Shown: piece after piece, positions 17,238 through 25,222 of the stretch
Position numbering within the stretch: position 1 is the stretch's first letter
How the letters are laid out: every line of letters begins with the position of its first letter
Assembly (NCBI RefSeq): GCF_000469135.2
Contig: NZ_CP048117.1
Coordinates: forward strand, 487,001-551,000
Direction: 5' to 3'
Source: Bacillus sp. SB49
GTDB lineage: Bacteria; Bacillota; Bacilli; Bacillales; Halobacillaceae
Length of the DNA stretch: 64,000 nucleotides
Notes under the pieces: generated by a model
Database searches by the model: none
Told to the model about the DNA's origin: nothing
What the model saw: the letters and a program-made list of their open reading frames with translations, nothing else
Program-made: the position numbers and the translations under genes

Positions 17238-18122
17238 ATGAATCACATGAAGACAAAGTGGACGCCGTTTCTATTTATAGGACCGGCTGTTTTATTATTA
17301 ATGGTTTTCGCTTTCTTACCTATCATCATTGCTCTTGGAATCAGCTTTACAGACATGAACCTCGCTGGTCTTGCAGACTGGTCGTCAATCAGTTTTGCCG
17401 GACTGAGCAACTATGTGGAGCTGTTTAAAGACCCTGTGTTTATACAATCCTTAGGGAATACATTCATTTATGTCATGATCGGTGTACCGCTTGCGGTGGG
17501 TAGTTCTTTTATTATTGCATTGTTTCTGCAGTTGTTGAGTTCATGGCTTTCCTCTACCTTCCGGGTTATCTACTATATGCCTTCCATTACCAACATAGTG
17601 GCAGTCGCGGTAGTGTGGGGCTTTCTGTATAACCAGCAGTATGGATTGTTTAATTTTGTACTTAACACGCTGCACATCGATCCGGTTCCGTGGTTGGAAG
17701 ATCCTTTTATCGCGAAGTTATCTCTCATTCTCTTAGCTGTATGGAAGAGTAATGGTGTAAGCATGCTCATCTTCCTTGCTGCATTACAGTCCATTCCTCG
17801 TACATACTATGAAGCGGCTGATATTGATGGTGCGAACCGTTGGCACAAGCTCATTCACATTACTCTGCCTTCCATGAGTTTTGCTACCTTCTTTGTTACC
17901 GTGACGACCTTGATCGGCTGGCTTCAATTCTTCGAGGAACCTTTCGTCATGACAGAGGGTGGTCCTTTGAACGGGACGAACTCTATCGCTTTATTCATCT
18001 ATCAGGAAGGCTTCCAGTATAGTGAGTTCGGATATGGAGCTGCCGCTTCCTTCGTCTTGTTTGCAATCGTCATTATTGCAACCTTAGTGCAGTTCAAATT
18101 TAGGAAAGACCAAACGGTGTAA
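17238..18122 (+). CDS. ABC sugar permease, MalF/UgpA type
   Basis: A 294-residue inner-membrane subunit with six hydrophobic segments and the binding-protein-dependent permease signature YEAADIDGANRWHKLIHITLP (the EAA loop that docks the ATPase) near residue 200. It forms the transmembrane channel with the next gene product. The start is the ATG at 17238, seven bases after GGAGGG; the upstream in-frame TTG at 17223 overlaps the ribosome site. It lies 107 bases after the binding-protein gene, with a hairpin in between, and 11 bases before the second permease. Confidence 0.9.
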   Translation: MNHMKTKWTPFLFIGPAVLLLMVFAFLPIIIALGISFTDMNLAGLADWSSISFAGLSNYVELFKDPVFIQSLGNTFIYVMIGVPLAVGSSFIIALFLQLLSSWLSSTFRVIYYMPSITNIVAVAVVWGFLYNQQYGLFNFVLNTLHIDPVPWLEDPFIAKLSLILLAVWKSNGVSMLIFLAALQSIPRTYYEAADIDGANRWHKLIHITLPSMSFATFFVTVTTLIGWLQFFEEPFVMTEGGPLNGTNSIALFIYQEGFQYSEFGYGAAASFVLFAIVIIATLVQFKFRKDQTV

Positions 18123-18133
18123 GGAGGATTCCT

Positions 18134-18955
18134 ATGTATTTAAGGAATAGGTTTGAAAAGACGCTGGTCGTTGCAATCATGCTGATCGGCGGTATATTGG
18201 TGGCTTTGCCTTTCTTGTGGATGATTCTAAGCTCGTTTAAAACGGAAACCGAAGTATTGGCGATTCCGCCTACTATTTTTCCGGAAAATCCTACCTTTCA
18301 GCATTACTTACAGCTGTTTCAGGAACTGAATTTCGATGTTTATCTGATCAATACGTTAATTATTGTTGTATTTTCTATGTTCGGGCTGCTCCTTAATACA
18401 ATGGCCGGCTACGGGTTCGGCAAATTCGAATTTAAAGGGAAAGAAGCATGGTTTATGGTGGTATTGATTACGATGATGCTGCCCGGTCAGGTGACGATGA
18501 TTCCTACTTATTTGATTCTGAATGAAATGGGATTGACCAATACGATGGCTGGTATTATTCTTCCTGGGTTGATCGCTGCATTTAATATATTCCTTATTCG
18601 ACAGTTCATGGTTACGATCCCGGATGATTTAATCGAGGCGGCCCGATTGGACGGGGCCGGGGAGTTTTATATATTCTCCCGTATCATCATTCCTCTGTCT
18701 AAACCTATTCTTGCTGTTCAAGTCATTTTGACCTTTATCGGATCATGGAACAGTTTCTTATGGCCGTTAATCGTAGCGAATGATGAGTCGCTTTATACCC
18801 TTTCGGTAGGATTGGCGCTGCTTCAAGATGAAAATGTAACGAACTATGGATTGCAGATGGCAGGTTCAGCGTTCATGGTTCTCCCGATTTTAATTATTTT
18901 TATCATCTTTCAGAAGTATATCGTCGAAGGATTTAATGTGTCCGGAATTAAGTGA
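18134..18955 (+). CDS. ABC sugar permease, MalG/UgpE type
   Basis: A 273-residue partner of the preceding permease with six membrane segments, the periplasmic-side loop after TM1 (KTETEVLAIPPTIFPENPTF) typical of MalG-type subunits, and the EAA loop LIEAARLDGAGEFYIFSRIIIPLSKP. AAGGAGG sits seven bases before the ATG. It is the last transport gene of the operon and is followed after 24 bases by an esterase. Confidence 0.9.
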   Translation: MYLRNRFEKTLVVAIMLIGGILVALPFLWMILSSFKTETEVLAIPPTIFPENPTFQHYLQLFQELNFDVYLINTLIIVVFSMFGLLLNTMAGYGFGKFEFKGKEAWFMVVLITMMLPGQVTMIPTYLILNEMGLTNTMAGIILPGLIAAFNIFLIRQFMVTIPDDLIEAARLDGAGEFYIFSRIIIPLSKPILAVQVILTFIGSWNSFLWPLIVANDESLYTLSVGLALLQDENVTNYGLQMAGSAFMVLPILIIFIIFQKYIVEGFNVSGIK

Positions 18956-18979
18956 GGAAAAAAGAAAGGAGCGAGGACG

Positions 18980-19768
18980 ATGCAGAAAATGGAGTGCAGC
19001 TTTTTCTCAGAAGTATTGTCTAAAGTAACCACGATCACGGTCCTGCTGCCGCAGCCGTCTTTGGAAGAATTGGAAAAGGGAGACAGTAGTAAATATCCGG
19101 TCTTATATTTACTTCACGGCTTTAGTGACAATCACCGCACGTGGACAGGGAGTACTTCTCTGGAACGTTATGTAGAAGGACTCGGTTTGGCTGTGGTTAT
19201 GCCTGGAGTGGATAACAGTTACTATACCGACATGAAATACGGGGGAAGATATTGGACGTTCCTGACAGAAGAGCTGCCAAGGCGGGTACAGTCCATGTTT
19301 CCTGTATCGGGGGAAGCGGAGGATACATTCGCTGCCGGCCATTCCATGGGCGGGTTCGGAGCGTTGAAATGGGGATTGAATCGCCCGGAGCAATTTAAAG
19401 CAGTCGCATCGATGTCCGGGGTGACGGATATGGTGTTCCACCTGGACAAAATGCGAGAAGAAGATAGTGATAAATCCCGTTGGCTGCAATTGATTTTCGG
19501 GGACGGGGATGTAAGAGGTACGGAAAACGATATAATGGATAGAGTCAGCAAAATCTCACAGTCAGGTAAACGTCTGCCGCTGTTGTATCAGCGGTGCGGC
19601 GAAGATGACTTTCTGTTTGAACATAACGTACGGTTCCTGGAGCAATGTAAGCAGGAAGGAGTAGAAATTGATTCTGCTTTCGAGCCGGGAGATCACAACT
19701 GGGAATATTGGGATTATGCTATTCGACACGTGCTCGAGTGGTTGCCGATAAGGAACCAGAAGAAATAA
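18980..19768 (+). CDS. alpha/beta-hydrolase esterase (CE1/S-formylglutathione hydrolase-like)
   Basis: A 262-residue cytoplasmic serine esterase of the EstA/esterase-D superfamily. It has the oxyanion segment YLLHGFSDNHRTW, the nucleophile elbow AAGHSMGGFGALKW (Ser122) and the C-terminal histidine in FEPGDHNWEYWDYAI; an Asp in RCGEDDFLFEHN likely completes the triad. Relatives remove acyl groups from sugars or small esters. Its position inside a beta-glucan uptake operon suggests it strips substituents such as acetyl or succinyl from imported glucans, an inference from context. AAGGAG lies nine bases before the ATG. It is absent from the L. innocua cluster as I know it. Confidence 0.82.
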   Translation: MQKMECSFFSEVLSKVTTITVLLPQPSLEELEKGDSSKYPVLYLLHGFSDNHRTWTGSTSLERYVEGLGLAVVMPGVDNSYYTDMKYGGRYWTFLTEELPRRVQSMFPVSGEAEDTFAAGHSMGGFGALKWGLNRPEQFKAVASMSGVTDMVFHLDKMREEDSDKSRWLQLIFGDGDVRGTENDIMDRVSKISQSGKRLPLLYQRCGEDDFLFEHNVRFLEQCKQEGVEIDSAFEPGDHNWEYWDYAIRHVLEWLPIRNQKK

Positions 19769-19788
19769 GTTTGATGGGGGCACGAACA

Positions 19789-20778
19789 ATGGCAACGATT
19801 AAGGATGTAGCTAAATTAGCCGGGGTAGCTGTATCGACGGTATCGTACGCTTTAAATGACAGTAATAAAATCAGTCTGGAAACAAAGCGTCGCGTGAAAG
19901 AAGCAGCAAGCGCCTTGAACTATCAGAAAAACGGCATTGCTTCCGACTTAAAGAAGCATCGGACGAATACGATCGCGTTGATATTAAGTGATTTATCCGG
20001 TCCGTATTATTCCGAGTTAATTAAAGGAGTTCAGGATGTTGCCGTATCGAACGGCTATGACCTGATCGCCTGCAGTTCCGTGGGAGGAAAAGAGTCTACT
20101 GCGGTTAAATTTCTGCGGGAAAAGAGAGTCGACGGAGCGATTATACTCGCGCACAACATTGACGATGATATCGCCGTCGAAGCTGCGAGAGAAGGTTTTC
20201 CTTTGGTCGTTCTCGATAGGAAGTTGAATAACGATAATATTTATCATGTAGAGGTAGACAACGAACATGGTGGTTTCATTGCGACCGAGTATTTAATTAA
20301 GTACGGCTTCAAAAAAATCGGGTATGTAAGCGGCCCTTCGAATTCGTATGATAACAAGAGGCGCTTGGAGGGTTTCAAGAAAGCATTGGATATGCACAAC
20401 ATCGTTTTTCAATCCAAGTGGAAGGTCTCTGGTGATTTTACCAGGGAGGGTGGTTACAGAGCTGCAAAATTGTTGATTGCCCAGCAGGAGATGCCGGAAG
20501 CTGTCTTTTTCGCAAATGATGAAATGGCGATCGGTGGATTGAAGGCCTTTGAGGAATACGGGATTAAGGTGCCGGAAGACATCTCCATCATCGGGTTTGA
20601 TGACATCCAGATATCTGAATTCGTTTCCCCGCCGCTGACGACGGTATCTCAACCGAAGTATGAGGTGGGTGCACTTGCCGTCCATATCATCTTTCAAGCA
20701 CTCCAGAATCAGGATGTCGATTCTAAATATACGCTTCATACGAAATTGGTCCAACGAAATTCTGTAAAGTTAAAATAG
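19789..20778 (+). CDS. LacI/GalR-family repressor of the glucan locus
   Basis: A 329-residue regulator: an N-terminal helix-turn-helix (TIKDVAKLAGVAVSTVSYALN, residues 2-22), a hinge helix, and a periplasmic-binding-protein-like effector domain (LILSDLSGPYYSELIKGVQ, FFANDEMAIGGLKAFEEYGI, DISIIGFDDIQISEF). The ATG at 19789 lies eight bases after a GGGGG ribosome site and gives the canonical MATIKDVAK start; the frame open from 19708 is overlap with the esterase. As the last gene of the operon it probably binds the two TTGAAACGTTTCAA-type sites at 15659 and 15803 and so controls both arms and itself. The effector is presumably an oligoglucan or its breakdown product. Confidence 0.9.
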   Translation: MATIKDVAKLAGVAVSTVSYALNDSNKISLETKRRVKEAASALNYQKNGIASDLKKHRTNTIALILSDLSGPYYSELIKGVQDVAVSNGYDLIACSSVGGKESTAVKFLREKRVDGAIILAHNIDDDIAVEAAREGFPLVVLDRKLNNDNIYHVEVDNEHGGFIATEYLIKYGFKKIGYVSGPSNSYDNKRRLEGFKKALDMHNIVFQSKWKVSGDFTREGGYRAAKLLIAQQEMPEAVFFANDEMAIGGLKAFEEYGIKVPEDISIIGFDDIQISEFVSPPLTTVSQPKYEVGALAVHIIFQALQNQDVDSKYTLHTKLVQRNSVKLK

Positions 20779-20801
20779 GCAGCTCGGTCTGTCTATTTTT
20801 T
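20772..20801 (+). terminator. intrinsic terminator after the LacI gene
   Basis: AAAATAGGCAG, loop CTCGGT, CTGTCTATTTT with one G-U pair, then TTTAT; the stem begins inside the last codons. Confidence 0.78.
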
Positions 20802-20812
20802 ATCGGATCAAT

Positions 20813-20843
20813 GTTGACAATTTGTCAACGTTTGTACCATAAT
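20813..20843 (+). promoter_or_regulatory. promoter and 17-bp operator of the FtsW-like/XRE module
   Basis: GTTGACAATTTGTCAAC (20813-20829) is a perfect inverted repeat with 8-base arms around one central base. It contains the -35 TTGACA (20814-20819); the -10 is CATAAT (20838-20843) after 18 bases. The same operator with one change recurs at 22009, before the XRE regulator gene, which makes that regulator the likely ligand. Confidence 0.72.
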
Positions 20844-20889
20844 GAACGAGCACCAGGGAATAAATATAACGGTGAGATGGTGACAGGAG

Positions 20890-22005
20890 ATGTGGAATCA
20901 ATTTAAGAAAATGGACCACGCGCTGATTGTCGTAGTCATTCTTCTGGCAGCCTTCGGTGTGGTGATGGTATATAGTGCGAGCTTCGTCAAAGGGTACATG
21001 GAGTTTGGAGATGCCCAGTTCTTCTTCAAAAGGCAGCTGTTCTCTCTTGTAATCGGCATTTCTGTCATGGCCTTAGCATCTTATCTCCCTTACAGATGGT
21101 ACGGGAAGTGGATAACCATGATGGTCGTCGTTTCCCTCGTGCTGCTGGTTGCCGTGCTGACAGTGGGCGTAGAGAGGAATCACTCTCAAAGGTGGCTGCA
21201 TATCGGTCCCGTTCTGCTTCAGCCGACGGAAATGATCAAGCTTGTCATGCTTCTCTATTTTGCCTATTTCTATTCGAAACGCCAGCGGGTGATCCATCAT
21301 TTCCGGGAAGGGGTCGCCCCGCCCTTGATTCTTCTGGCAGTCGTCTTCCTGCTCGTGCTTCAGCAGCCGGATCTGGGGACAGCATCCGCGATCGCCATTC
21401 CATGCGGGTTCATCGTATGGAGTGCAGGTGTTAAGGGGAAGCATTTGTTTATACTTGGATCCATTGCCGGGAGTGCCGTCGTCTATTTCGCCCTTACTGC
21501 TTCTTATCGTCTCGATCGCATCCTTTCTTTCCGTGATCCGTTGGCAGACCCGAATGGGGAAGGGTATCAACTAATCGGCTCTTATAAAGCGATCGCTTCC
21601 GGGGGGTGGACAGGAAGAGGACTTGGAAACAGCGTGGAGAAAATGGGCTATTTACCGGAAGCGCACACGGATTTCATTATGTCGATTGTACTGGAAGAGC
21701 TTGGCTTGATCGGCTTGCTTATCATCCTCGGGGGATATGTGACGATTTTGTACCGCGGGGTACGTATCGCTGTCCAAACAAAGGATACGTTCGGGAAGCT
21801 GCTGGCTGTCGGACTGACCTTCCAAATCGGTTTGCAGGCGGTCTTCAATCTCGGTGCCGTATCAGGATTACTCCCGATTACCGGAATAACGCTCCCGTTC
21901 ATCAGTTATGGAGGCTCTTCTTTGATCGTTCTATTGCTCTCGGCAGGCATCCTTGTTAATATCTCTACATACCGCAGGATTTCTGTCAGGAAAAAGTATG
22001 CTTAA
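20890..22005 (+). CDS. FtsW/RodA/SpoVE-family (SEDS) protein, copy 1
   Basis: A 371-residue polytopic SEDS-family protein with about ten membrane segments. Signatures include VMVYSASFVKG in TM1, the QRWLHIGPVLLQPTEMIKLVMLLYFA block (family QPSE), HTDFIMSIVLEELGLIG and the C-terminal GITLPFISYGGSSL. SEDS proteins polymerise peptidoglycan from lipid II together with a class B PBP. No PBP gene is nearby. The ATG at 20890 directly abuts AGGAG, so initiation there may be weak; the ATG at 20911 is an alternative. It carries its own promoter with an operator and is followed by the XRE-DUF1232 gene. It is probably an accessory, inducible copy, not the housekeeping FtsW. Confidence 0.85.
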   Translation: MWNQFKKMDHALIVVVILLAAFGVVMVYSASFVKGYMEFGDAQFFFKRQLFSLVIGISVMALASYLPYRWYGKWITMMVVVSLVLLVAVLTVGVERNHSQRWLHIGPVLLQPTEMIKLVMLLYFAYFYSKRQRVIHHFREGVAPPLILLAVVFLLVLQQPDLGTASAIAIPCGFIVWSAGVKGKHLFILGSIAGSAVVYFALTASYRLDRILSFRDPLADPNGEGYQLIGSYKAIASGGWTGRGLGNSVEKMGYLPEAHTDFIMSIVLEELGLIGLLIILGGYVTILYRGVRIAVQTKDTFGKLLAVGLTFQIGLQAVFNLGAVSGLLPITGITLPFISYGGSSLIVLLLSAGILVNISTYRRISVRKKYA

Positions 22006-22008
22006 AAT

Positions 22009-22025
22009 GTTGACAATTTGTCTAC
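22009..22025 (+). promoter_or_regulatory. second copy of the GTTGACAATTTGTCAAC-type operator
   Basis: GTTGACAATTTGTCTAC differs from the 20813 site at one base. A good -10 (TATAAT, 22036-22041) lies downstream, but TTGACA is 21 bases away from it, so this site is read as an operator near the promoter, not as a normal -35. Confidence 0.65.
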
Positions 22026-22082
22026 GGTTGAGATGTTATAATAAAGAAATGAAATGTATGAATCGGTAAGGATGTGAAGCTG

Positions 22083-22718
22083 TTGTCTTCATCAACAAAA
22101 CTTGGTGAATATTTAAAGGAACGAATGGGGCTGCTTGCTCTTTCCATGAGAGAAATCGGACGAAGGGCGGGCATCGACCCTGCTGTTGTCTCTAAAATCA
22201 TGAACGGCAGAAGAAGAGCGACACCGGCACATCTGGAAAAACTCGCTGGAGTTTTAGATGTGCCTTTGAAAGATTTATATAGGTTGGCGGATTATCCTTT
22301 GGATGAGGAGGAGAAGGGAAGCGATGAGCTTGCACAATCCGTCGAAACGATCCATCAGTTACTGAAGGTGAGTGAAGGTTATGATGGTGATTTTTCCCTT
22401 GATCGTCTTAAAGGAGAGGTATCCTCTTACCAGGCCTATGCCGGTACAGAGGAAGGAAAAGCGTCCATAAAAGAAAATTTCAAACAAAAATTAATGAAAG
22501 TCGGAAGCGCCGCCGGCCCGTTTATACAACAGCTGGAACGTATGTATGACGCTTTCTTTCAAAAAGAGAAGAGTAGACGGGAGCTTATGGTTATTGGAGG
22601 AGTTCTTCTGTACTTCATAGCCCCGGTTGACGTCATCCCTGATTATTTCTTCCCAATCGGGTATGTGGATGACGCGTTAGCTGTTCAGTTGTATCTGTCG
22701 ATGGTTACGAAGTCATGA
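22083..22718 (+). CDS. XRE-family helix-turn-helix regulator fused to a DUF1232 (YkvA-like) domain
   Basis: A 211-residue fusion. Residues 5-65 are an XRE helix-turn-helix (SMREIGRRAGIDPAVVSKIMNGRRRAT). A helical linker follows, and the C-terminal 45 residues are a DUF1232 domain (LLYFIAPVDVIPDYFFPIGYVDDALAVQLYL), which is hydrophobic and possibly membrane-associated. The TTG at 22083 is chosen because AAGGA sits ten bases upstream; the GTG at 22074 is too close to it. It lies between two SEDS genes on the same strand, 52 bases before the second. Together with the duplicated operator this suggests an autoregulatory repressor that senses something at the membrane. The sensing role is inference. 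Confidence 0.8.
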   Translation: MSSSTKLGEYLKERMGLLALSMREIGRRAGIDPAVVSKIMNGRRRATPAHLEKLAGVLDVPLKDLYRLADYPLDEEEKGSDELAQSVETIHQLLKVSEGYDGDFSLDRLKGEVSSYQAYAGTEEGKASIKENFKQKLMKVGSAAGPFIQQLERMYDAFFQKEKSRRELMVIGGVLLYFIAPVDVIPDYFFPIGYVDDALAVQLYLSMVTKS

Positions 22719-22770
22719 CCTAAGGTAAGAACGGACTCCGGCGTTTCGGACAGTCGGAAGGAGCGCATCA

Positions 22771-23937
22771 TTGACTACGAAAGCTTCGTACTGGGAGAAG
22801 CTGGACCAAGGGATTTTATGTATAATCGTTTCATTCTTTGTGATCAGTGTTGTTTTTATATACAGCAGTCAGAATGCAGGCGTATATTCGATCAACTTTG
22901 CGGGTCGACAAGTCATCAATTATGCAATTGGTGTCACATTAATGCTGATCGTGGCTAAATTGGATATCGATCAAATTGAGCGTCTGGCGTGGCCCCTTTA
23001 CATCGGTTCGTTTGCATCGGTATTCGTGTTGAGGTGGGCACCGCCGGGGATTGCGCCTGTGATCTATGGAGCGAAGCGCTGGTTCAATATCCCGTTGATC
23101 GGTTCCATACAGCCGTCGGAATTTCTGAAGATCAGTCTGTTTATTTTAACCGCGAGCATCCTTGCCACTTACCAGGCCGGGAAAGCCCGTACTATCTGGA
23201 CAGATATAAGGATGTTAGGGAAACTTATGTTGTTGACCGTTCCGCCTGCCTTGTTCGTGTACCAGCAGCCGGATACGGGAATGGTCATACTCTATTTCAT
23301 CGGAATCGGGAGTATGATCTTTCTCTCGAACATTTCGAAACGAATTTTGGCTGTTTTAGTGATCGTCCCAGTGGTGCTCCTTGTTTCGGTGGTCACTCTT
23401 TTCCTGTATCAGCCTGAAGTGATGGAGGAATATGTGCTGCCTCTTTTGAAGCCGCACCAACAGGATAGGATTGTCGGTTTTCTCGATCCTTCGACGAGTC
23501 AGGATCAGTCTTATCAGAGTCACAGGGCGCAATTGGCGGCGGGAAGTGGTCAATTTACCGGAAAAGGGCTGATGAACGGAGAAATTTACATTCCGGAGAA
23601 GCACACCGACTTCATCTTTGCCGCCATTGCTGAAGAGGGAGGATTCATTGCAGCCACTATCGTTGTACTCCTCTTTTTTCTGCTCATCTACAAGTTCTTC
23701 AAGTTTGCGGAAGAAACGGAGGTATTCTTCGGAACTTGTTTAATGGTGTCTATAGCGGTCAGCATGTCTGCACAAATTTTTCAGAATATCGGAATGGTCA
23801 TCGGTTTGATGCCGGTGAAGGGGATCGCACTTCCTTTCATTACATACGGGGGAAGTTCCCTGTTCTCGACGATGATGATGGTGGGAATCGCTCTGTCGCT
23901 CCGTAAAAATCACGGAAAATACATGTTTAGTAATTAA
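22771..23937 (+). CDS. FtsW/RodA/SpoVE-family (SEDS) protein, copy 2
   Basis: A 388-residue SEDS protein with about ten membrane helices: SSQNAGVYSINF at the end of TM1, KRWFNIPLIGSIQPSEFLKISLFIL, the central QQPDTGMVILYF, HTDFIFAAIAEEGGF and KGIALPFITYGGSSLFSTMM. It differs clearly from copy 1 and looks more RodA-like. The start is the TTG at 22771, seven bases after AAGGAG. Lying 52 bases after the regulator, with no separate promoter seen, it is probably the third gene of the module. Its partner class B PBP is not encoded here. A bidirectional terminator follows immediately. Confidence 0.85.
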   Translation: MTTKASYWEKLDQGILCIIVSFFVISVVFIYSSQNAGVYSINFAGRQVINYAIGVTLMLIVAKLDIDQIERLAWPLYIGSFASVFVLRWAPPGIAPVIYGAKRWFNIPLIGSIQPSEFLKISLFILTASILATYQAGKARTIWTDIRMLGKLMLLTVPPALFVYQQPDTGMVILYFIGIGSMIFLSNISKRILAVLVIVPVVLLVSVVTLFLYQPEVMEEYVLPLLKPHQQDRIVGFLDPSTSQDQSYQSHRAQLAAGSGQFTGKGLMNGEIYIPEKHTDFIFAAIAEEGGFIAATIVVLLFFLLIYKFFKFAEETEVFFGTCLMVSIAVSMSAQIFQNIGMVIGLMPVKGIALPFITYGGSSLFSTMMMVGIALSLRKNHGKYMFSN

Positions 23938-23938
23938 G

Positions 23939-23978
23939 AAAAGGAAGGCATCTGCTGTAATGATGCCTTCCTTTTCTT
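23939..23978. terminator. bidirectional intrinsic terminator
   Basis: AAAAGGAAGGCATC, loop TGCTGTAAT, GATGCCTTCCTTTT, flanked by A- and T-runs; serves the SEDS gene and the convergent padR. Confidence 0.88.
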
Positions 23979-23982
23979 ATGA

Positions 23983-24537
23983 TCATCTCTGAAGGAAGTG
24001 AATACTCTCTTCGAGCCAGGCAACATAGCCTTCTTCTCTGGTAATGGCCTTCGTCAATACGAAATAATGACCGAGTTCTTCTGCATTTAATTGAAGTGGG
24101 TCGGTATCCGGCCCGAAAAGGCTCTGGAATTCTGATTTAAGCTCACACAGCTTATCTTTTCGAAGCTTCTTCTGGTTTTCAAATACCTCCGCCCGTTTAT
24201 TCTCGGGGATATCCTTCAGGAAATACATCCGGAGAGCGAAAGTATCTTTTTCTGTTTCGACCTCCGCCGGCAGGGCGGTCAGCCACTTCTTCAATTCTTC
24301 CTCTCCTTCACTGGTAAGGTGATACATTTTCTTCTCCAGCTTGGCTCCTGCCATCTCAATATAGAGAGAAATTAAATTCTCCTCCAGGAGCTTTTTCAAT
24401 TCTACATAGATTTGGCTGTGCTTGGCACTCCAAAATTGTCCGATCGCCCCTTTAAATTCAGCAGTGATATCATAACCGCTCTTATCTTCTTTACTCAGTA
24501 AACCTAAAATTGCATATTTTAATACTCTGCGTCCCAT
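23983..24537 (-). CDS. padR: PadR-family transcriptional repressor of phenolic acid decarboxylase
   Basis: A 184-residue PadR protein: an N-terminal winged helix (LKYAILGLLSKEDKSGYDITAEFK, FWSAKHSQIYVELKKLLEENLI, YHLTSEGEEELKKWL) and a C-terminal helical dimerisation domain. PadR represses padC and is released by phenolic acids such as ferulic and p-coumaric acid. The ATG at 24537 (MGRRVLKYAI) follows CAGGAGG by seven bases; the frame upstream of it has no signal. It is divergent from padC and shares the intergenic region with two ATGT-N8-ACAT dyads. Confidence 0.92.
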   Translation of the reverse strand: MGRRVLKYAILGLLSKEDKSGYDITAEFKGAIGQFWSAKHSQIYVELKKLLEENLISLYIEMAGAKLEKKMYHLTSEGEEELKKWLTALPAEVETEKDTFALRMYFLKDIPENKRAEVFENQKKLRKDKLCELKSEFQSLFGPDTDPLQLNAEELGHYFVLTKAITREEGYVAWLEESIHFLQR

Positions 24538-24560
24538 CCGAGACCTCCTGATTCGATCGT

Positions 24561-24624
24561 TTGACAACATTATAGCATAAGAGTAAAGTTTTACATGTAA
24601 AATAAAACATGTAAATAGTTACAT
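24561..24624 (+). promoter_or_regulatory. padC promoter with two overlapping PadR dyads
   Basis: -35 TTGACA (24561-24566), 17-base spacer, -10 TAAAGT (24584-24589). ATGT-N8-ACAT occurs at 24595-24610 and again at 24609-24624, sharing two bases. This is the known PadR operator pattern and covers the transcription start. Confidence 0.88.
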
Positions 24625-24653
24625 GTTTTAATAATTGGAGAGGTGAAATCAGC

Positions 24654-25154
24654 ATGAAAAACTTGAATGAATTTCTTGGAACGCAAATGATCTATACGTA
24701 CGAGAACGGCTGGGAATATGAAATGTACATTAAGAATGCGGATACGATCGACTACCGGATCCACAGCGGTATGGTCGGAGGACGCTGGGTCCGTAACCAA
24801 AAAGTAGATATCGTCAAAATTACCGACGGTGTGTTCAAGGTTTCCTGGACCGAGCCTACAGGTACCGACGTTTCGCTGAATTTCATGCCCGATGAAGACC
24901 GGATGCACGGAGTTATTTTCTTCCCTAAGTGGGTGCATGAACGTCCGGATATCACAGTTTGTTATCAGAACGATCATATCGAGTTGATGGAGGAATCCAG
25001 AGAGAAGTATGAGACGTATCCTAAATATGTCGTACCTGAATTCGCGGATATCACCTTTAAGAAGCACGTTGGAATAGATAAGGAGACGGTTGTTTCTGAG
25101 GCTCCATACAAAGGGATGACGGATGATATCCGTTCAGGCAAGCTCTCTTTCTGA
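24654..25154 (+). CDS. padC: phenolic acid decarboxylase PadC
   Basis: A 166-residue cytoplasmic enzyme that decarboxylates p-coumaric, ferulic and caffeic acids to vinylphenols without cofactors, detoxifying plant phenolics. It matches the family along its length: [22 protein letters not shown], with the two tyrosines (Tyr14, Tyr16) that bind the carboxylate; [14 protein letters not shown]; and [13 protein letters not shown]. Its length agrees with the B. subtilis protein (about 161 residues). GGAGAGG precedes the ATG. It is monocistronic, has a strong terminator, and is controlled from the PadR dyads just upstream. Confidence 0.96.
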   Translation: MKNLNEFLGTQMIYTYENGWEYEMYIKNADTIDYRIHSGMVGGRWVRNQKVDIVKITDGVFKVSWTEPTGTDVSLNFMPDEDRMHGVIFFPKWVHERPDITVCYQNDHIELMEESREKYETYPKYVVPEFADITFKKHVGIDKETVVSEAPYKGMTDDIRSGKLSF

Positions 25155-25160
25155 ACATGC

Positions 25161-25202
25161 AAAAAGAGCGGTAGAACTCAAGGGTTCTACCGCTCTTTTT
25201 TG
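25161..25202 (+). terminator. intrinsic terminator after padC
   Basis: AAAAAGAGCGGTAGAAC, loop TCAAGG, GTTCTACCGCTCTTTTTT; symmetrical, so it may also end the convergent TetR transcript. Confidence 0.9.
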
Positions 25203-25222
25203 TATCGTAGTTTGTCAGCAGG

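Noticed and set aside
22009-22041. TTGACA with TATAAT as a normal promoter for the XRE gene
   Set aside because: The spacer is 21 bases, too long for sigma-A; the TTGACA is better explained as part of the repeated operator.
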